64,000 nt of DNA from an uncultured Cohaesibacter sp. Lineage in GTDB: Bacteria; Pseudomonadota; Alphaproteobacteria; Rhizobiales; Cohaesibacteraceae. Of the stretch, positions 16,988-26,199 are shown one piece after another. Positions within the stretch are counted from its first letter, which is position 1; each line of letters opens with the position of its first letter. The translations under genes and the position numbers were made by a program. Location of the stretch: positions 1 through 64,000 of the forward strand of contig NZ_OY781091.1 of NCBI RefSeq assembly GCF_963676275.1, given 5' to 3'. The notes below the pieces were generated by a model. That model had not been told where the DNA came from. It searched no databases and saw only the letters and a list, made by a program, of their open reading frames with translations.

Positions 16988-18793
16988 ATGACCAAACAAG
17001 CATTAGACAAAATCCGCAACTTTGCCATCATTGCTCACATTGATCATGGCAAATCCACGCTCGCCGACCGGCTGATCCAATATACCGGCGGCTTGAGCGA
17101 ACGCGAAATGCGCGAGCAGGTGCTCGACAGCATGGATATCGAGCAGGAACGCGGCATCACCATCAAGGCCCAGACCGTTTCGCTCAAATATGAGGCCGAC
17201 AACGGCAAGACCTACACGCTCAATCTGATGGACACCCCGGGCCATGTCGACTTTGCCTATGAGGTGAGCCGTTCGCTGGCCGCCTGCGAAGGCTCCCTGC
17301 TTATCGTGGACGCCTCTCAGGGGGTCGAGGCACAGACTCTGGCCAATGTCTATCAGGCCATCGACAATGATCATGAAATCGTGCCGGTGCTCAACAAGAT
17401 CGATTTGCCTGCCGCAGAGCCGGAGCGCGTGCGCGCCCAGATCGAGGATGTCATCGGCATTGATGCGTCCGAGGCCATCGAGGCCAGCGCCAAATCCGGT
17501 ATCGGCATCAAGGAGACGCTTGAGGCCATCGTCCATCGCCTGCCAGCGCCGCAGGGGGATGTGGACGCCCCGCTGAAGGCCATGCTGGTGGACAGCTATT
17601 ATGACGTCTATCTCGGCGTCGTGGTCATCGTGCGCATCATCGATGGGGAGCTCAAGAAAGGCGACCGCATCCGCATGATGGGCACCAATGCCGCCTATGA
17701 CGTGGACCGGATCGGGATTTTCACGCCAAAGATGGTCGATGTCGCAGTGCTTGGCCCCGGCGAGGTCGGTTTTCTCATTGCCTCGATCAAGGAAGTGGCC
17801 GACACCCGCGTTGGTGATACCATCACCAATGTCAGGCGTCCTTGCCAAACCATGCTGCCGGGCTTCCGCCCTGCCCAGCCGGTTGTCTTCTGCGGTCTCT
17901 TCCCGGTCGATGCCAATGATTTCGAGGATCTGCGCTCGGCGATGGGCAAGCTGCGTCTCAATGATGCCAGTTTCTCCTTCGAGATGGAGACCTCGGCAGC
18001 GCTCGGTTTCGGATTCCGCTGCGGCTTCCTTGGTCTGCTGCATCTGGAAATCATTCAGGAGCGCCTCTCCCGCGAGTTCGACCTCGATCTCATCGCCACT
18101 GCGCCAAGCGTCGTCTATGAGATGGAAATGACCAATGGCGAGATGATCACCCTGCATAATCCCGCCGACATGCCCGATGTCGTGCGCATCCGCGAAATTC
18201 GCGAGCCATGGATCAAGGCAAATATCATGACGCCGGATGAATATCTCGGTGCCATCCTCAAGCTCTGTCAGGAGCGCCGCGGCGTGCAGACCGACCTGTC
18301 CTATGTCGGCTCCCGTGCCATGGTGCAGTATGATCTGCCGCTCAACGAAGTGGTTTTCGACTTTTACGATCGCCTGAAATCCATCTCGAAGGGCTATGCC
18401 AGCTTTGATTATCAGCTCGCTGATTATCGCGCCGGAGATCTGGTCAAGATGTCGATTCTGGTCAATGACGAACCGGTTGATGCGTTGTCCGTGCTGGTGC
18501 ATCGCTCTCAGGCGGAAATTCGCGGTCGCTCCATGTGCGAAAAGCTCAAAGAGCTGATCCCGCGCCATATGTTCAAGATCCCCATTCAGGCCGCGCTCGG
18601 TGGCCGGGTGATCGCGCGCGAAACCATTTCGGCAATGCGCAAGGATGTGACCGCAAAATGTTATGGCGGCGATGCCACCCGCAAGCGCAAGCTGCTGGAG
18701 AAGCAGAAAGCGGGCAAGAAGAAGATGCGCCAGTTCGGTAAGGTGGAGATTCCGCAGGAAGCCTTCATCGCCGCGCTGAAGATGGATAGCTGA
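16988..18793 (+). CDS. lepA: Elongation factor 4 (LepA)
   Basis: A 601-residue translational GTPase, the standard LepA length. G1 is AHIDHGKST, the switch II segment is DTPGHVDF and G4 is NKIDLP; domains II, III and V and the LepA-specific C-terminal domain (ending [24 protein letters not shown]) follow. LepA acts on ribosomes during initiation or on stalled complexes and helps growth under stress. In many genomes lepB follows, but here a terminator and an opposite-strand gene follow instead. Confidence 0.97.
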   Translation: MTKQALDKIRNFAIIAHIDHGKSTLADRLIQYTGGLSEREMREQVLDSMDIEQERGITIKAQTVSLKYEADNGKTYTLNLMDTPGHVDFAYEVSRSLAACEGSLLIVDASQGVEAQTLANVYQAIDNDHEIVPVLNKIDLPAAEPERVRAQIEDVIGIDASEAIEASAKSGIGIKETLEAIVHRLPAPQGDVDAPLKAMLVDSYYDVYLGVVVIVRIIDGELKKGDRIRMMGTNAAYDVDRIGIFTPKMVDVAVLGPGEVGFLIASIKEVADTRVGDTITNVRRPCQTMLPGFRPAQPVVFCGLFPVDANDFEDLRSAMGKLRLNDASFSFEMETSAALGFGFRCGFLGLLHLEIIQERLSREFDLDLIATAPSVVYEMEMTNGEMITLHNPADMPDVVRIREIREPWIKANIMTPDEYLGAILKLCQERRGVQTDLSYVGSRAMVQYDLPLNEVVFDFYDRLKSISKGYASFDYQLADYRAGDLVKMSILVNDEPVDALSVLVHRSQAEIRGRSMCEKLKELIPRHMFKIPIQAALGGRVIARETISAMRKDVTAKCYGGDATRKRKLLEKQKAGKKKMRQFGKVEIPQEAFIAALKMDS

Positions 18794-18819
18794 GCGAGCA
18801 AGCTGTCAGCAGCAGGATA

Positions 18820-18848
18820 AGCGGGCCCCATGCGGGCCCGTTTGCTTT
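18820..18848 (+). terminator. Intrinsic terminator of lepA
   Basis: CGGGCCC ... GGGCCCG stem with a short loop, followed by TTTGCTTTTT. Confidence 0.75.
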
Positions 18849-18898
18849 TTGCGGTATGTTTGAGAAAAAGCCCGACAGGCCATGCAAGCGGGAGGGGC

Positions 18899-19819
18899 TT
18901 ATTGTGCCGCCACGCAGTAGGTCTGCATTGCAAGTCGCTTGGACTTGGAGCGTTCCACGGTCACCCTGTTGCGCCCATTGCGCTTGGAATGATAGAGCGC
19001 GGTATCGGCCCGTTTGAGCAGGGCGTCAACATCATCGCCCGGATGATAGAGCGCCACTCCGAAGCTTGAGGTGATTTCGATGGTGTTGCTTCCGGCGATG
19101 ATGGGCGTCGATTCGATTTCTTCCCGGATGCGATTGGCAGAACAGGCCGCATCATAAAGGCTGTGGTCCGGAATGATGATCGCGAATTCTTCTCCACCGA
19201 GCCGACCGCTCAGCTTGCTTTCCGTCTGGGCAATTCTGGCGACGGTTCGAATGACTTCATCTCCCACATCATGCCCGAAGCGATCATTGACCGATTTGAA
19301 ATGGTCGATGTCGAACATGATGGCGCAAATCGGATTGTCTTCGCCCTGCTTCTCGATAAGGGCGTGGGTCTTTTCCAGAAAGGCCCGTCGATTGTAAAGA
19401 TTGGTCAGGGAATCGCGATTGGCCAGCTGGACCAGCTGCTTTTGCAGGGTAACAACCCGTTCGGCCACGCGCAGACGCGCAAGCAGGATATCTTCCTGCA
19501 GTGGCTTGTGCAGAAAGTCGTCCGCGCCGCTATCCAGCGCTTCCACCAATATATGGGCATTCACATGCTCGGAAATTGCGACGACATACATTGTCTTTCG
19601 CTGGGCTGCCAGAATGCGACAATTCCAGCAAATATCCAGTCCTTCTGAATCTGCCAGATTCAGGGATACGATGACAACGTCGATATCTGGTGTTTTTTGG
19701 ACAAATTCCCAAGCGCTATCGCTCTGGGAGAATGCAAAGACCGTTTCATTCCGCTTCTCCAGAATCGAGCTTATCGCTTCGCGGTCTTCGTTATTGTCCT
19801 CAACCAGTAAAATTCTCAT
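18899..19819 (-). CDS. Diguanylate cyclase with a degenerate receiver domain
   Basis: A 306-residue protein with an N-terminal receiver-like domain (1-120) and a GGDEF domain (about 130-295) whose active site reads GGEEF at 208-212, so c-di-GMP synthesis is expected. In the receiver the acidic pair ED (7-8) and the lysine K105 remain, but the phosphoacceptor position at the end of strand 3 is Ser52 (VVIVSLNLAD) instead of Asp. Canonical phosphorylation therefore looks impossible. No RxxD inhibitory site is seen five residues before GGEEF. The start at 19819 gives the usual MRILLVEDN. Confidence 0.88.
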   Translation of the reverse strand: MRILLVEDNNEDREAISSILEKRNETVFAFSQSDSAWEFVQKTPDIDVVIVSLNLADSEGLDICWNCRILAAQRKTMYVVAISEHVNAHILVEALDSGADDFLHKPLQEDILLARLRVAERVVTLQKQLVQLANRDSLTNLYNRRAFLEKTHALIEKQGEDNPICAIMFDIDHFKSVNDRFGHDVGDEVIRTVARIAQTESKLSGRLGGEEFAIIIPDHSLYDAACSANRIREEIESTPIIAGSNTIEITSSFGVALYHPGDDVDALLKRADTALYHSKRNGRNRVTVERSKSKRLAMQTYCVAAQ

Positions 19820-20091
19820 CCGGTCTTTAACGCCTTCTTGCCATTGGTTTTCTGGTTTTTCACGTGGTGGCGCTCGTGAGCCGTGAACCGAGCATTGGAA
19901 GGAGCCTAATCGGAACTTCAAAAGAAATTCTGAACAGACTGAATATTTTGCGTCTTGGGAGGGTTAAACCGAAATATGATAAAGAAATTCTTGAATATCA
20001 CCTGATCAGGCAAGGTTTTTGGGTCTTGTCATGTGAATAGGGCAGAGTATAGGGCCTGATATTTTCCACAGTGACAAAATTGTCAGAAAGC

Positions 20092-20673
20092 CTAAATGCC
20101 CGGTTCCATGGTCTGGAGAAAGCGATCCGCTTCCACAAGAGCCCTGTCGCGCTTGAAGCGCAGGCGTTGCAAATCCCATCTCAGACCGTCCATATCGAGA
20201 GACAATTGTCTGAGGCGCTTGCCCTTGTCCGAGGCCTTCTTGTCCGCACGCAGACTGTCTCTTTCCCGTTGTATCCGGGAAAGATCATGCTCTGCTTCGG
20301 CGATTTCCGTTTCGATGTCATGCAACGAACTGCCTCGCAAATAGCCGCGCATGAATTCCGCTTCGCTCGCGGGCGGGCAGATGTGACGGTAGTTATAGCC
20401 ATTTCGCCCAACTGAAAAACCATTGGTCGGTGTGCAATAGCTGCCCAGACCCTTTTGATAGCCCTGTTCATAGAGTGGCTTGTCGGGAACGATGTCATAT
20501 TTGGCGCAGGCCTTGGCATGATCCGCCAGCCGGCTGGCCTCCCGCCCTTCCATCGCATCATTTGCGCCCACGCTGCTCCAGTCGCCCGAGATGCATTCTT
20601 CCTTAGAGAGACTGGCGCAGCCAGCCAGTAGGGGCAGGAGCAGGAGCAGGCTTGGAAGGCAACGCATTTTCAT
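20092..20673 (-). CDS. DUF2799-type lipoprotein
   Basis: A 193-residue putative lipoprotein. The signal peptide ends in the lipobox LLAGC, placing the mature protein at the membrane. The body contains CISGDWSSVGANDAMEGREASRL and DKPLYEQGYQKGLGSYCTPTNGF, features of DUF2799 proteins, followed by a charged, probably coiled-coil C-terminus. The function is unknown. The start at 20673 is followed by a second in-frame ATG at 20667. It is divergent from mepA. Confidence 0.75.
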   Translation of the reverse strand: MKMRCLPSLLLLLPLLAGCASLSKEECISGDWSSVGANDAMEGREASRLADHAKACAKYDIVPDKPLYEQGYQKGLGSYCTPTNGFSVGRNGYNYRHICPPASEAEFMRGYLRGSSLHDIETEIAEAEHDLSRIQRERDSLRADKKASDKGKRLRQLSLDMDGLRWDLQRLRFKRDRALVEADRFLQTMEPGI

Positions 20674-20755
20674 TTCTCGTCTTGTTGCAGGATTGCGGTT
20701 GGGGATCGACAAAAATTGGTCAAAAAATTCTGGCAAGCCCTGCCGGGAATGCTCT

Positions 20756-20779
20756 GCTTGACACCGGTTTGTGTCAAGC
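20756..20779. promoter_or_regulatory. Perfect inverted repeat between DUF2799 gene and mepA
   Basis: GCTTGACAC-N6-GTGTCAAGC, a perfect 9-base dyad, lies in the divergent spacer about 93 bases before mepA. It contains a TTGACA hexamer on each strand and could be an operator overlapping divergent -35 regions. Confidence 0.45.
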
Positions 20780-20871
20780 CTGAAAGATATATTATTTGCG
20801 GTCCACATATGGTTAACAATTTATATATAGGATCGCAATCATCTGAAACCTTATTGAGGTGGAGCTGCATC

Positions 20872-21945
20872 ATGCAGTCTGATTTTGCGCAAATGAAGAC
20901 CAACCGCGATGAAAAGTCATCTACGAGAAAAGGCCGCATCCGGCGTCATCTGGGCGGCAGCCTGATGCTGGTTGCCGGATCTCTGGCAATGACAGCCATG
21001 GCCGCGAGCTTTGATGTGGCGGTTGCGCAAACGCCGGCAAAGACGCTGTTTGGCAAGGTGAAGCTGCCTGCCAATCTTCAGGCCCGGGCCCTTGGTTCCT
21101 ATGCCAAGGGGTGTCAGGCTGGTGCGGTTGCTCTGCCGGTGGATGGACCGGCCTGGCAGGCGATGCGCCTGTCACGCAACCGCAACTGGGGGCAACCGGT
21201 TCTGATCGATTTTCTTGAGAAACTGGCCGCTGATGCCAAAGCCTATGACGGCTGGAACGGTCTGCTGGTCGGCGACATTGCCCAGCCGCGCGGAGGGCCG
21301 ATGTCTTCCGGCCATGCTTCGCATCAGATCGGGCTGGATGCCGATATCTGGTTGCGGCCAATGCCTGATCGCCGCTTTTCCATGGATGAGCGGGAATCCG
21401 TTTCGGCCATCTCGATGCTCAAAGACGGCACCCGCACCGTAGACCCGAAGAAATTTACGCAGGCCCATTTCCGCCTGATCAAACGCGCAGCGTCAACGCC
21501 GGGCGTCGCCCGCATCTTTGTACATCCCGGTATCAAGCAGGCCTTGTGTTCCATGGCTGGCAATGACCGCGACTGGTTGCGGCAGGTCCGTCCGTGGTAT
21601 GGCCATTATTATCATTTCCATGTTCGCCTTGCCTGTCCTCCCGGCAGCACCGGCTGCAAGGATCAGGCTCCGCCGCCTGCCGGAGATGGGTGCGGCAAGG
21701 ATTTGGCTTGGTGGCTTTCCGATGCGCCCTGGACGCCCAAGAAGCCCGACCCGAAAAAACCGCCAGTCAAGAAACGGCCCGTTACTCTGGATGATCTGCC
21801 CGATGCCTGCCGGGCCGTTCTGGCGGCTCCCGATAAGCCCGGAGCCAAGGTGGCGTCTGCCTTGGTTGGCAGCGCAGCCTATGTGCCGATTGAAGCCGAA
21901 CAGATCCTGAAGGCGCTGCCAAAGCCAAGACCGCTTTATTATTAG
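20872..21945 (+). CDS. mepA: Penicillin-insensitive murein endopeptidase MepA
   Basis: A 357-residue exported LAS-type (M74) zinc peptidase that cuts the D-Ala-mDAP crosslinks of peptidoglycan. A signal peptide with basic N-region and hydrophobic core (GGSLMLVAGSLAM) precedes the enzyme. Zinc and catalytic residues are in SSGHASHQIGLD (His148, Asp156) and HYYHFHVR (His248, His250). The chain is longer than the roughly 270 residues of E. coli MepA because of a Lys/Pro-rich linker and C-terminal extension after residue 285. The start at 20872 follows a GGAG site. Confidence 0.93.
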   Translation: MQSDFAQMKTNRDEKSSTRKGRIRRHLGGSLMLVAGSLAMTAMAASFDVAVAQTPAKTLFGKVKLPANLQARALGSYAKGCQAGAVALPVDGPAWQAMRLSRNRNWGQPVLIDFLEKLAADAKAYDGWNGLLVGDIAQPRGGPMSSGHASHQIGLDADIWLRPMPDRRFSMDERESVSAISMLKDGTRTVDPKKFTQAHFRLIKRAASTPGVARIFVHPGIKQALCSMAGNDRDWLRQVRPWYGHYYHFHVRLACPPGSTGCKDQAPPPAGDGCGKDLAWWLSDAPWTPKKPDPKKPPVKKRPVTLDDLPDACRAVLAAPDKPGAKVASALVGSAAYVPIEAEQILKALPKPRPLYY

Positions 21946-21995
21946 ATCTTGGGATTGTTGTTGCGCTCAAGCGCGCTTGCTTTTCTTTGAACAGT

Positions 21996-22026
21996 AACCC
22001 GGTAAGGTCTCTTGCCGGGTTTTTTA
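21996..22026 (+). terminator. Intrinsic terminator of mepA
   Basis: AACCCGGTAAG / CTTGCCGGGTT hairpin with a TTTTTT tail, about 50 bases after the stop. Confidence 0.85.
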
Positions 22027-22053
22027 CCATGTGGCTTGTTGTTTCTTCCAGCG

Positions 22054-22695
22054 CTACTGGCCGGGACAGCGCACACCCGTGCCCCCCAGCCCGCAATAGC
22101 CATCGGGATTCTTGCCCAGATATTGCTGGTGATAGGCTTCGGCATAATAGAAGGGGCCGCTGGCACGGATTTCGCTGCTGACAGGCCCATGGCCCTGTTT
22201 GGCAAGGGCCTCCTGATAATCCCGGCAAGAGCGCTCGGCCTCTTCCTGCTGTTCAGGCCCGTAGCAATAGATCGCCGAGCGATATTGCGTGCCGATGTCA
22301 TTGCCCTGTCGCATGCCTTGCGTCGGATCATGATTTTCCCAGAAGATCCTCAGCAATGATTTGAACGGCAGCTTGGCCGGATCATAGACAACCAGCACGG
22401 TTTCGGCATGGCCGGTTGCGCCGCTGCAAACTTCTTCATAGGTCGGATTAGGCGTATATCCGCCACTATATCCCACAGCCGTGACATGCACGCCATCCGC
22501 CTGCCAGAAGAGGCGTTCAGCTCCCCAGAAACAGCCCATACCAAATTGCACCTGCTCGCATTTTGCCGGAAAGGGCGGATGCAGCGGCGCACCAAGCAGG
22601 AAATGGGTTCTGGCTGTCTCAATCGGGCTGGAACGACCGGGCAGGGCGTCCTCTCTGGTCGGCATCGTCACCTTTGCGCGTTGAAATCCGAACAT
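22054..22695 (-). CDS. msrA: Peptide methionine sulfoxide reductase MsrA
   Basis: A 213-residue MsrA that reduces the S form of methionine sulfoxide. The catalytic cysteine is in [13 protein letters not shown], followed by [24 protein letters not shown], and resolving cysteines lie in the C-terminal [13 protein letters not shown]. This is the longer form common in alphaproteobacteria, with an N-terminal extension before the core. No msrB is adjacent. Confidence 0.95.
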   Translation of the reverse strand: MFGFQRAKVTMPTREDALPGRSSPIETARTHFLLGAPLHPPFPAKCEQVQFGMGCFWGAERLFWQADGVHVTAVGYSGGYTPNPTYEEVCSGATGHAETVLVVYDPAKLPFKSLLRIFWENHDPTQGMRQGNDIGTQYRSAIYCYGPEQQEEAERSCRDYQEALAKQGHGPVSSEIRASGPFYYAEAYHQQYLGKNPDGYCGLGGTGVRCPGQ

Positions 22696-22776
22696 GGAAA
22701 TATCCTCTGTAGCGAAGAAACTGCAAGAAACGGGCTGCGCCCATATGGCCCTTCTCGCCTGAGCGGCTTGTTGTCC

Positions 22777-23112
22777 TTATAGGCGGGAACGTTCAATGCG
22801 GATCACTCTGGGCCGCCGCTTTCTGCCCAGATAGACAAAGAGCAAACCGATCAGGCCTACCACCAACCAGGCAGGAGCCATCAGGATCCATTGAATGAGA
22901 GGGTCCCAGATCAGAGGATGCATATTGCGCTGAATGACCGCCTGCGCCAGATTAAGGCTCTCGCGACTGATTTCGAACCAGGTTTCTCCCAGTGATTTCA
23001 TGACAATCGCATTGGCCGCGATCGAGCGCACACCATCGAGCACAAGGGCCAGCAGCGCCAGAGCACATATCCAGAGTCCGACAAAGGAAATAATAAACCG
23101 AATGACTTTCAT
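22777..23112 (-). CDS. Small membrane protein of unknown function
   Basis: A 111-residue protein with two hydrophobic segments, one at the N-terminus (IRFIISFVGLWICALALLAL) and one near residues 75-95 (APAWLVVGLIGLLFVYLG), ending in an Arg-rich tail. Alphaproteobacterial proteins of this size and layout are usually annotated as hypothetical inner-membrane proteins. It lies upstream of msrA on the same strand but 80 bases away. No function can be assigned. Confidence 0.6.
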   Translation of the reverse strand: MKVIRFIISFVGLWICALALLALVLDGVRSIAANAIVMKSLGETWFEISRESLNLAQAVIQRNMHPLIWDPLIQWILMAPAWLVVGLIGLLFVYLGRKRRPRVIRIERSRL

Positions 23113-23446
23113 CGAACCAGCCTTTCCAAGCCTGCTCCTGCCGCCTGCGCGACAGTTCCTTCTCTGCAATCAATCATGGAGAATGAATGCTTAACTATCA
23201 TATTGGATATAACCTAAATTTAAAATTTGAACATTTTACGGTGATCGACAAAATTGGCAATGAAAGCCACGATATGGCCCGCAAGGAGAGCCGCTTTAAG
23301 CCGATGCTACAGGGCAAATGTGATTTTCTCTGGCGGCAAGCAGCGCCAAGAGAGGCTCTAATCGTAAGAATTCAAAGGGAAATTGGACTTTTCCGGTGGT
23401 TTGGCAAGGAAGCTGTGTGTTCTGTCAACAGATTGTCGTCAAGTGG

Positions 23447-23475
23447 CTTGCGTTCCCGCATTTTTTGGCTATAGT
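23447..23475 (+). promoter_or_regulatory. Promoter of tRNA-Ser
   Basis: CTTGCG at 23447-23452 and TATAGT at 23470-23475 with a 17-base spacer, about 20 bases before the tRNA 5' end. Confidence 0.6.
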
Positions 23476-23495
23476 GCGCCCACACTTTCGGGTAC

Positions 23496-23585
23496 GGAGA
23501 GGTGGCCGAGTGGTCGAAGGCGCACGCCTGGAACGCGTGTAGGCGGGTAACCGTCTCCAGGGTTCGAATCCCTGTCTCTCCGCCA
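23496..23585 (+). tRNA. tRNA-Ser (GGA anticodon)
   Basis: A 90-base class II tRNA. The 7-bp acceptor stem is GGAGAGG with TCTCTCC, the anticodon stem CACGC/GCGTG encloses loop CTGGAAC (anticodon GGA, reading UCC/UCU), a long variable arm follows, and the T loop is TTCGAATC. The 3' CCA is encoded. Confidence 0.97.
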
Positions 23586-24344
23586 TTTCCCAAGCAAGAA
23601 ATTGCAATTTATATAAATAAATTCAATGGCTTGCTGCCCCACCCCGCCCGCAAGATTACATCCGTGAATGTGTCGTTATCCAAGCAAAAAGCCGCAGTCA
23701 CTGCGAATTTTGGGCCTGCCTATTGTGCTGGCTTTGTCCGATTAACAACCGTTGCTTCGCCATAGCGAACCCTTGCCGAGCTGAAACGGCCAAAGCCAAT
23801 GCTTTTCCCTTATTTGGTGCCCACTTCAAATAGCGTAAGCAAGATGCTCTGTTGTGGATGCGGGGCTGCTGTCCTTGATGAACCGCCCGGTCGGTTTCTC
23901 GGTGGAGTAGAATTCGCTAGACGCAAAAGTTGTTCTTCTTTTATGCGCAAAATCAGAAAATAAAATCCTGAAAACGGGATAATGATTTTCCTCTCCTGTT
24001 TTGCAGTTTCGAGCCTCTGAGTTGGTTCGGTTCGTTCTTGCGCCGAAGCGCAAAGGTCTCTCTTTGAAAACTTCGTGATTTCAATTTGTTAGCTTTCTTG
24101 AGCGCGCGGGCGGTGGGCTTGGCTGTAGCGCCGAGATGGGCCTCTGCCTTTTTTCTATGCCGCTATTTTGTCCTCAAAACTCGTTTCTCGACCGAAGCGG
24201 CAGTGGTGGTGCTGAGGGGTTGTTAAGTCAATTGCAACTTCTGGGATGGATCTTTTGATTAGAAACACACAAATCTCCCTTAGAAAAAATTCGCCCTCCT
24301 TTCCTTCAGAACGCGCTGTTCTCTTCAAGTGCGAAAGAAAAGCT
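23586..24344. other. 759-base region between tRNA-Ser and chemoreceptor gene
   Basis: No convincing gene. A 75-codon minus-strand frame (23826-24053) has no recognisable motif or ribosome site. A small perfect hairpin TTGCGC-CGAA-GCGCAA sits at 24038-24053 without a T run. The chemoreceptor frame is open upstream to 24246, but the extension looks non-coding. The stretch may be a decayed gene or a long regulatory region; no copy of the tRNA 3' end was noticed. Confidence 0.35.
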
Positions 24345-26030
24345 ATGAAAAAACTGTTTCATTCGATCTCCAGTAAACTCTATACTCTGGTTGCCTTTTT
24401 TACCGTCTCCTTTGTGGCGATGCTGACCTATCAGCTCATAACGCTTTACGGCAATCTGGATGGATTCAAGCGCAACGAGCTTAAAAGCGTTGTTGAGATC
24501 GCCTACAATGTAACCCAGCATTTTTATGACATGTATCAGGACGGTACCCTGAGTGAAGATGATGCTGCGGAGCAGGCAAAAGCCGCTTTGCGCAAGATGT
24601 ATTATGAAGGCAAGGAATATATCTTCGTCTTGGATAATCAGGGCGTGATGCTGGTTTATCCGCCGAGCAAAAAGGTTGAAAACCAGAACCTCATGGAAAC
24701 CACGGACAGCAATGGCAAGTTTCATGTCAAGGCGATCGTGAATACCGTGTTGGCGAATGGCGACGGTTTTGTTCCCTATGCTTGGATCAATCCCAAAGAC
24801 AATGTCTATTATGACAAGATCAGCTACGCCAAAGAATTTCGCCCGTGGGGTTGGGCCATTGGCACCGGTGTTTTGACAACCGATGTTGATCATGCTTTCA
24901 GGAATGCGGCGATCAAGAGTGCAGGCTTTGCGGCTGTCATCGTGTTGATCGCCGCCGGGCTTGGCTTCTTCCTTGCGCGCTCCATCGCCAAACCGGTTGC
25001 TGCGCTGAATGGCAATATCCTTTCCATCGCCAATCATGAGCTTGATATCGAGATTGATGGTAAAAATCGCGGTGATGAAATTGGTGAAATGAGCCGTGCT
25101 GTCGAAACCTTCCGCATCAACGCCATCGAACGTGCACGGCTGGAAAATGCGGAACGGGAACGGGATGCAAATCGGCTCAAAATGGTTGAGCAAACCAATC
25201 AACTCATTGAATCTTTCCAGCAGCAAGTGGCCGAGAATCTGTCGATCGTTTCTGACCGGACCAATGAGATGGAAGCCGCAGCTGCCCAGCTCAGCGACAT
25301 CGCGCTGGAGACGGAGCAGAGCTCTTCTCAGGCGGATAGCTCATCCAATGATGCGACCAACAATGTTGAAACGGTTGCCTCGGCAGCGGAAGAACTGACG
25401 GCGGCGATCAACGAAATCATGCAGCAGGCCGAACGCAGCCGTGACGTTGTGGCCGAAGCCACCAAGGACGCCAAGACGTCCAACGAGAAGGTTGCCGAGC
25501 TGGATGAAGCGTCGCGCAAGATCGGTGAGGTGGTCAGCCTCATTCAGGCGATTGCAGAGCAAACCAACCTGCTTGCGCTCAATGCCACCATCGAGGCGGC
25601 AAGGGCTGGCGCTGCGGGCAAAGGCTTCGCGGTTGTGGCTGCTGAAGTCAAGGAGCTTGCGAACCAGACCTCGAAGGCAACCGAAGAGATTGGTTCACTG
25701 ATCAATGCCATTCAGGATTCCAGTCGCGAAACCGTTGCGTCCATTGCCAAAATCGATGCCGTGATGGAAAAAGTGGATGGCTACACATCCGCCATTGCCA
25801 CAGCGGTTGAGCAACAGGGCGCGGCGACCGGAGAAATCGCTTCCAACGTGCAGCAGGCCGCTTTCAGCACCAAGTCAGCCTCCAGCAATATGCGCGATGT
25901 CATGGGCAAGGCGCAGCTGACGACGCGGTCGGCGGAAACGGTCAGGGATGCCAGTGGTGAGTTGAAAAGCAGCACGGATATTCTCAAGCGTCAGATCGAA
26001 GACTTCATCAACAATGTGTCTGTTGCGTAA
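24345..26030 (+). CDS. Methyl-accepting chemotaxis protein with Cache sensor
   Basis: A 561-residue chemoreceptor. The first transmembrane helix is at about residues 10-32, then a periplasmic single-Cache (sCache_2-like) domain with [21 protein letters not shown] and [11 protein letters not shown], a second transmembrane helix near 190-210, a HAMP domain, and the long signalling coiled coil whose hairpin tip reads [26 protein letters not shown]. It signals through CheA/CheW. No C-terminal CheR-binding pentapeptide is seen. The start at 24345 begins directly before the membrane helix. Such Cache domains often bind small organic acids, but the ligand is unknown. Confidence 0.9.
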   Translation: MKKLFHSISSKLYTLVAFFTVSFVAMLTYQLITLYGNLDGFKRNELKSVVEIAYNVTQHFYDMYQDGTLSEDDAAEQAKAALRKMYYEGKEYIFVLDNQGVMLVYPPSKKVENQNLMETTDSNGKFHVKAIVNTVLANGDGFVPYAWINPKDNVYYDKISYAKEFRPWGWAIGTGVLTTDVDHAFRNAAIKSAGFAAVIVLIAAGLGFFLARSIAKPVAALNGNILSIANHELDIEIDGKNRGDEIGEMSRAVETFRINAIERARLENAERERDANRLKMVEQTNQLIESFQQQVAENLSIVSDRTNEMEAAAAQLSDIALETEQSSSQADSSSNDATNNVETVASAAEELTAAINEIMQQAERSRDVVAEATKDAKTSNEKVAELDEASRKIGEVVSLIQAIAEQTNLLALNATIEAARAGAAGKGFAVVAAEVKELANQTSKATEEIGSLINAIQDSSRETVASIAKIDAVMEKVDGYTSAIATAVEQQGAATGEIASNVQQAAFSTKSASSNMRDVMGKAQLTTRSAETVRDASGELKSSTDILKRQIEDFINNVSVA

Positions 26031-26136
26031 GGAACAATTGCTCTCGCCGTTTGCGGCGGTGGGAGCAGACCCTCTTTCGGTCTGTGTGCTGGCTGTCCGA
26101 TCGCAGGGAGAGACAGATAGATAGCGCTGGAACAAA

Positions 26137-26174
26137 AAGGGCCACGGCGAGAGTGCAAACAAGCCGTGGCCCTT
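26137..26174 (-). terminator. Intrinsic terminator of the thiolase-reductase operon
   Basis: Perfect 12-base stem AAGGGCCACGGC / GCCGTGGCCCTT with a 14-base loop. Read on the minus strand it is followed by TTTTTGTT, 25 bases past the thiolase stop. Confidence 0.85.
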
Positions 26175-26199
26175 AAGGTGTGTGATATACAGGAGAAAT

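Noticed and set aside
17003-18568. 521-codon open frame opposite lepA
   Set aside because: It is an antisense shadow of lepA.
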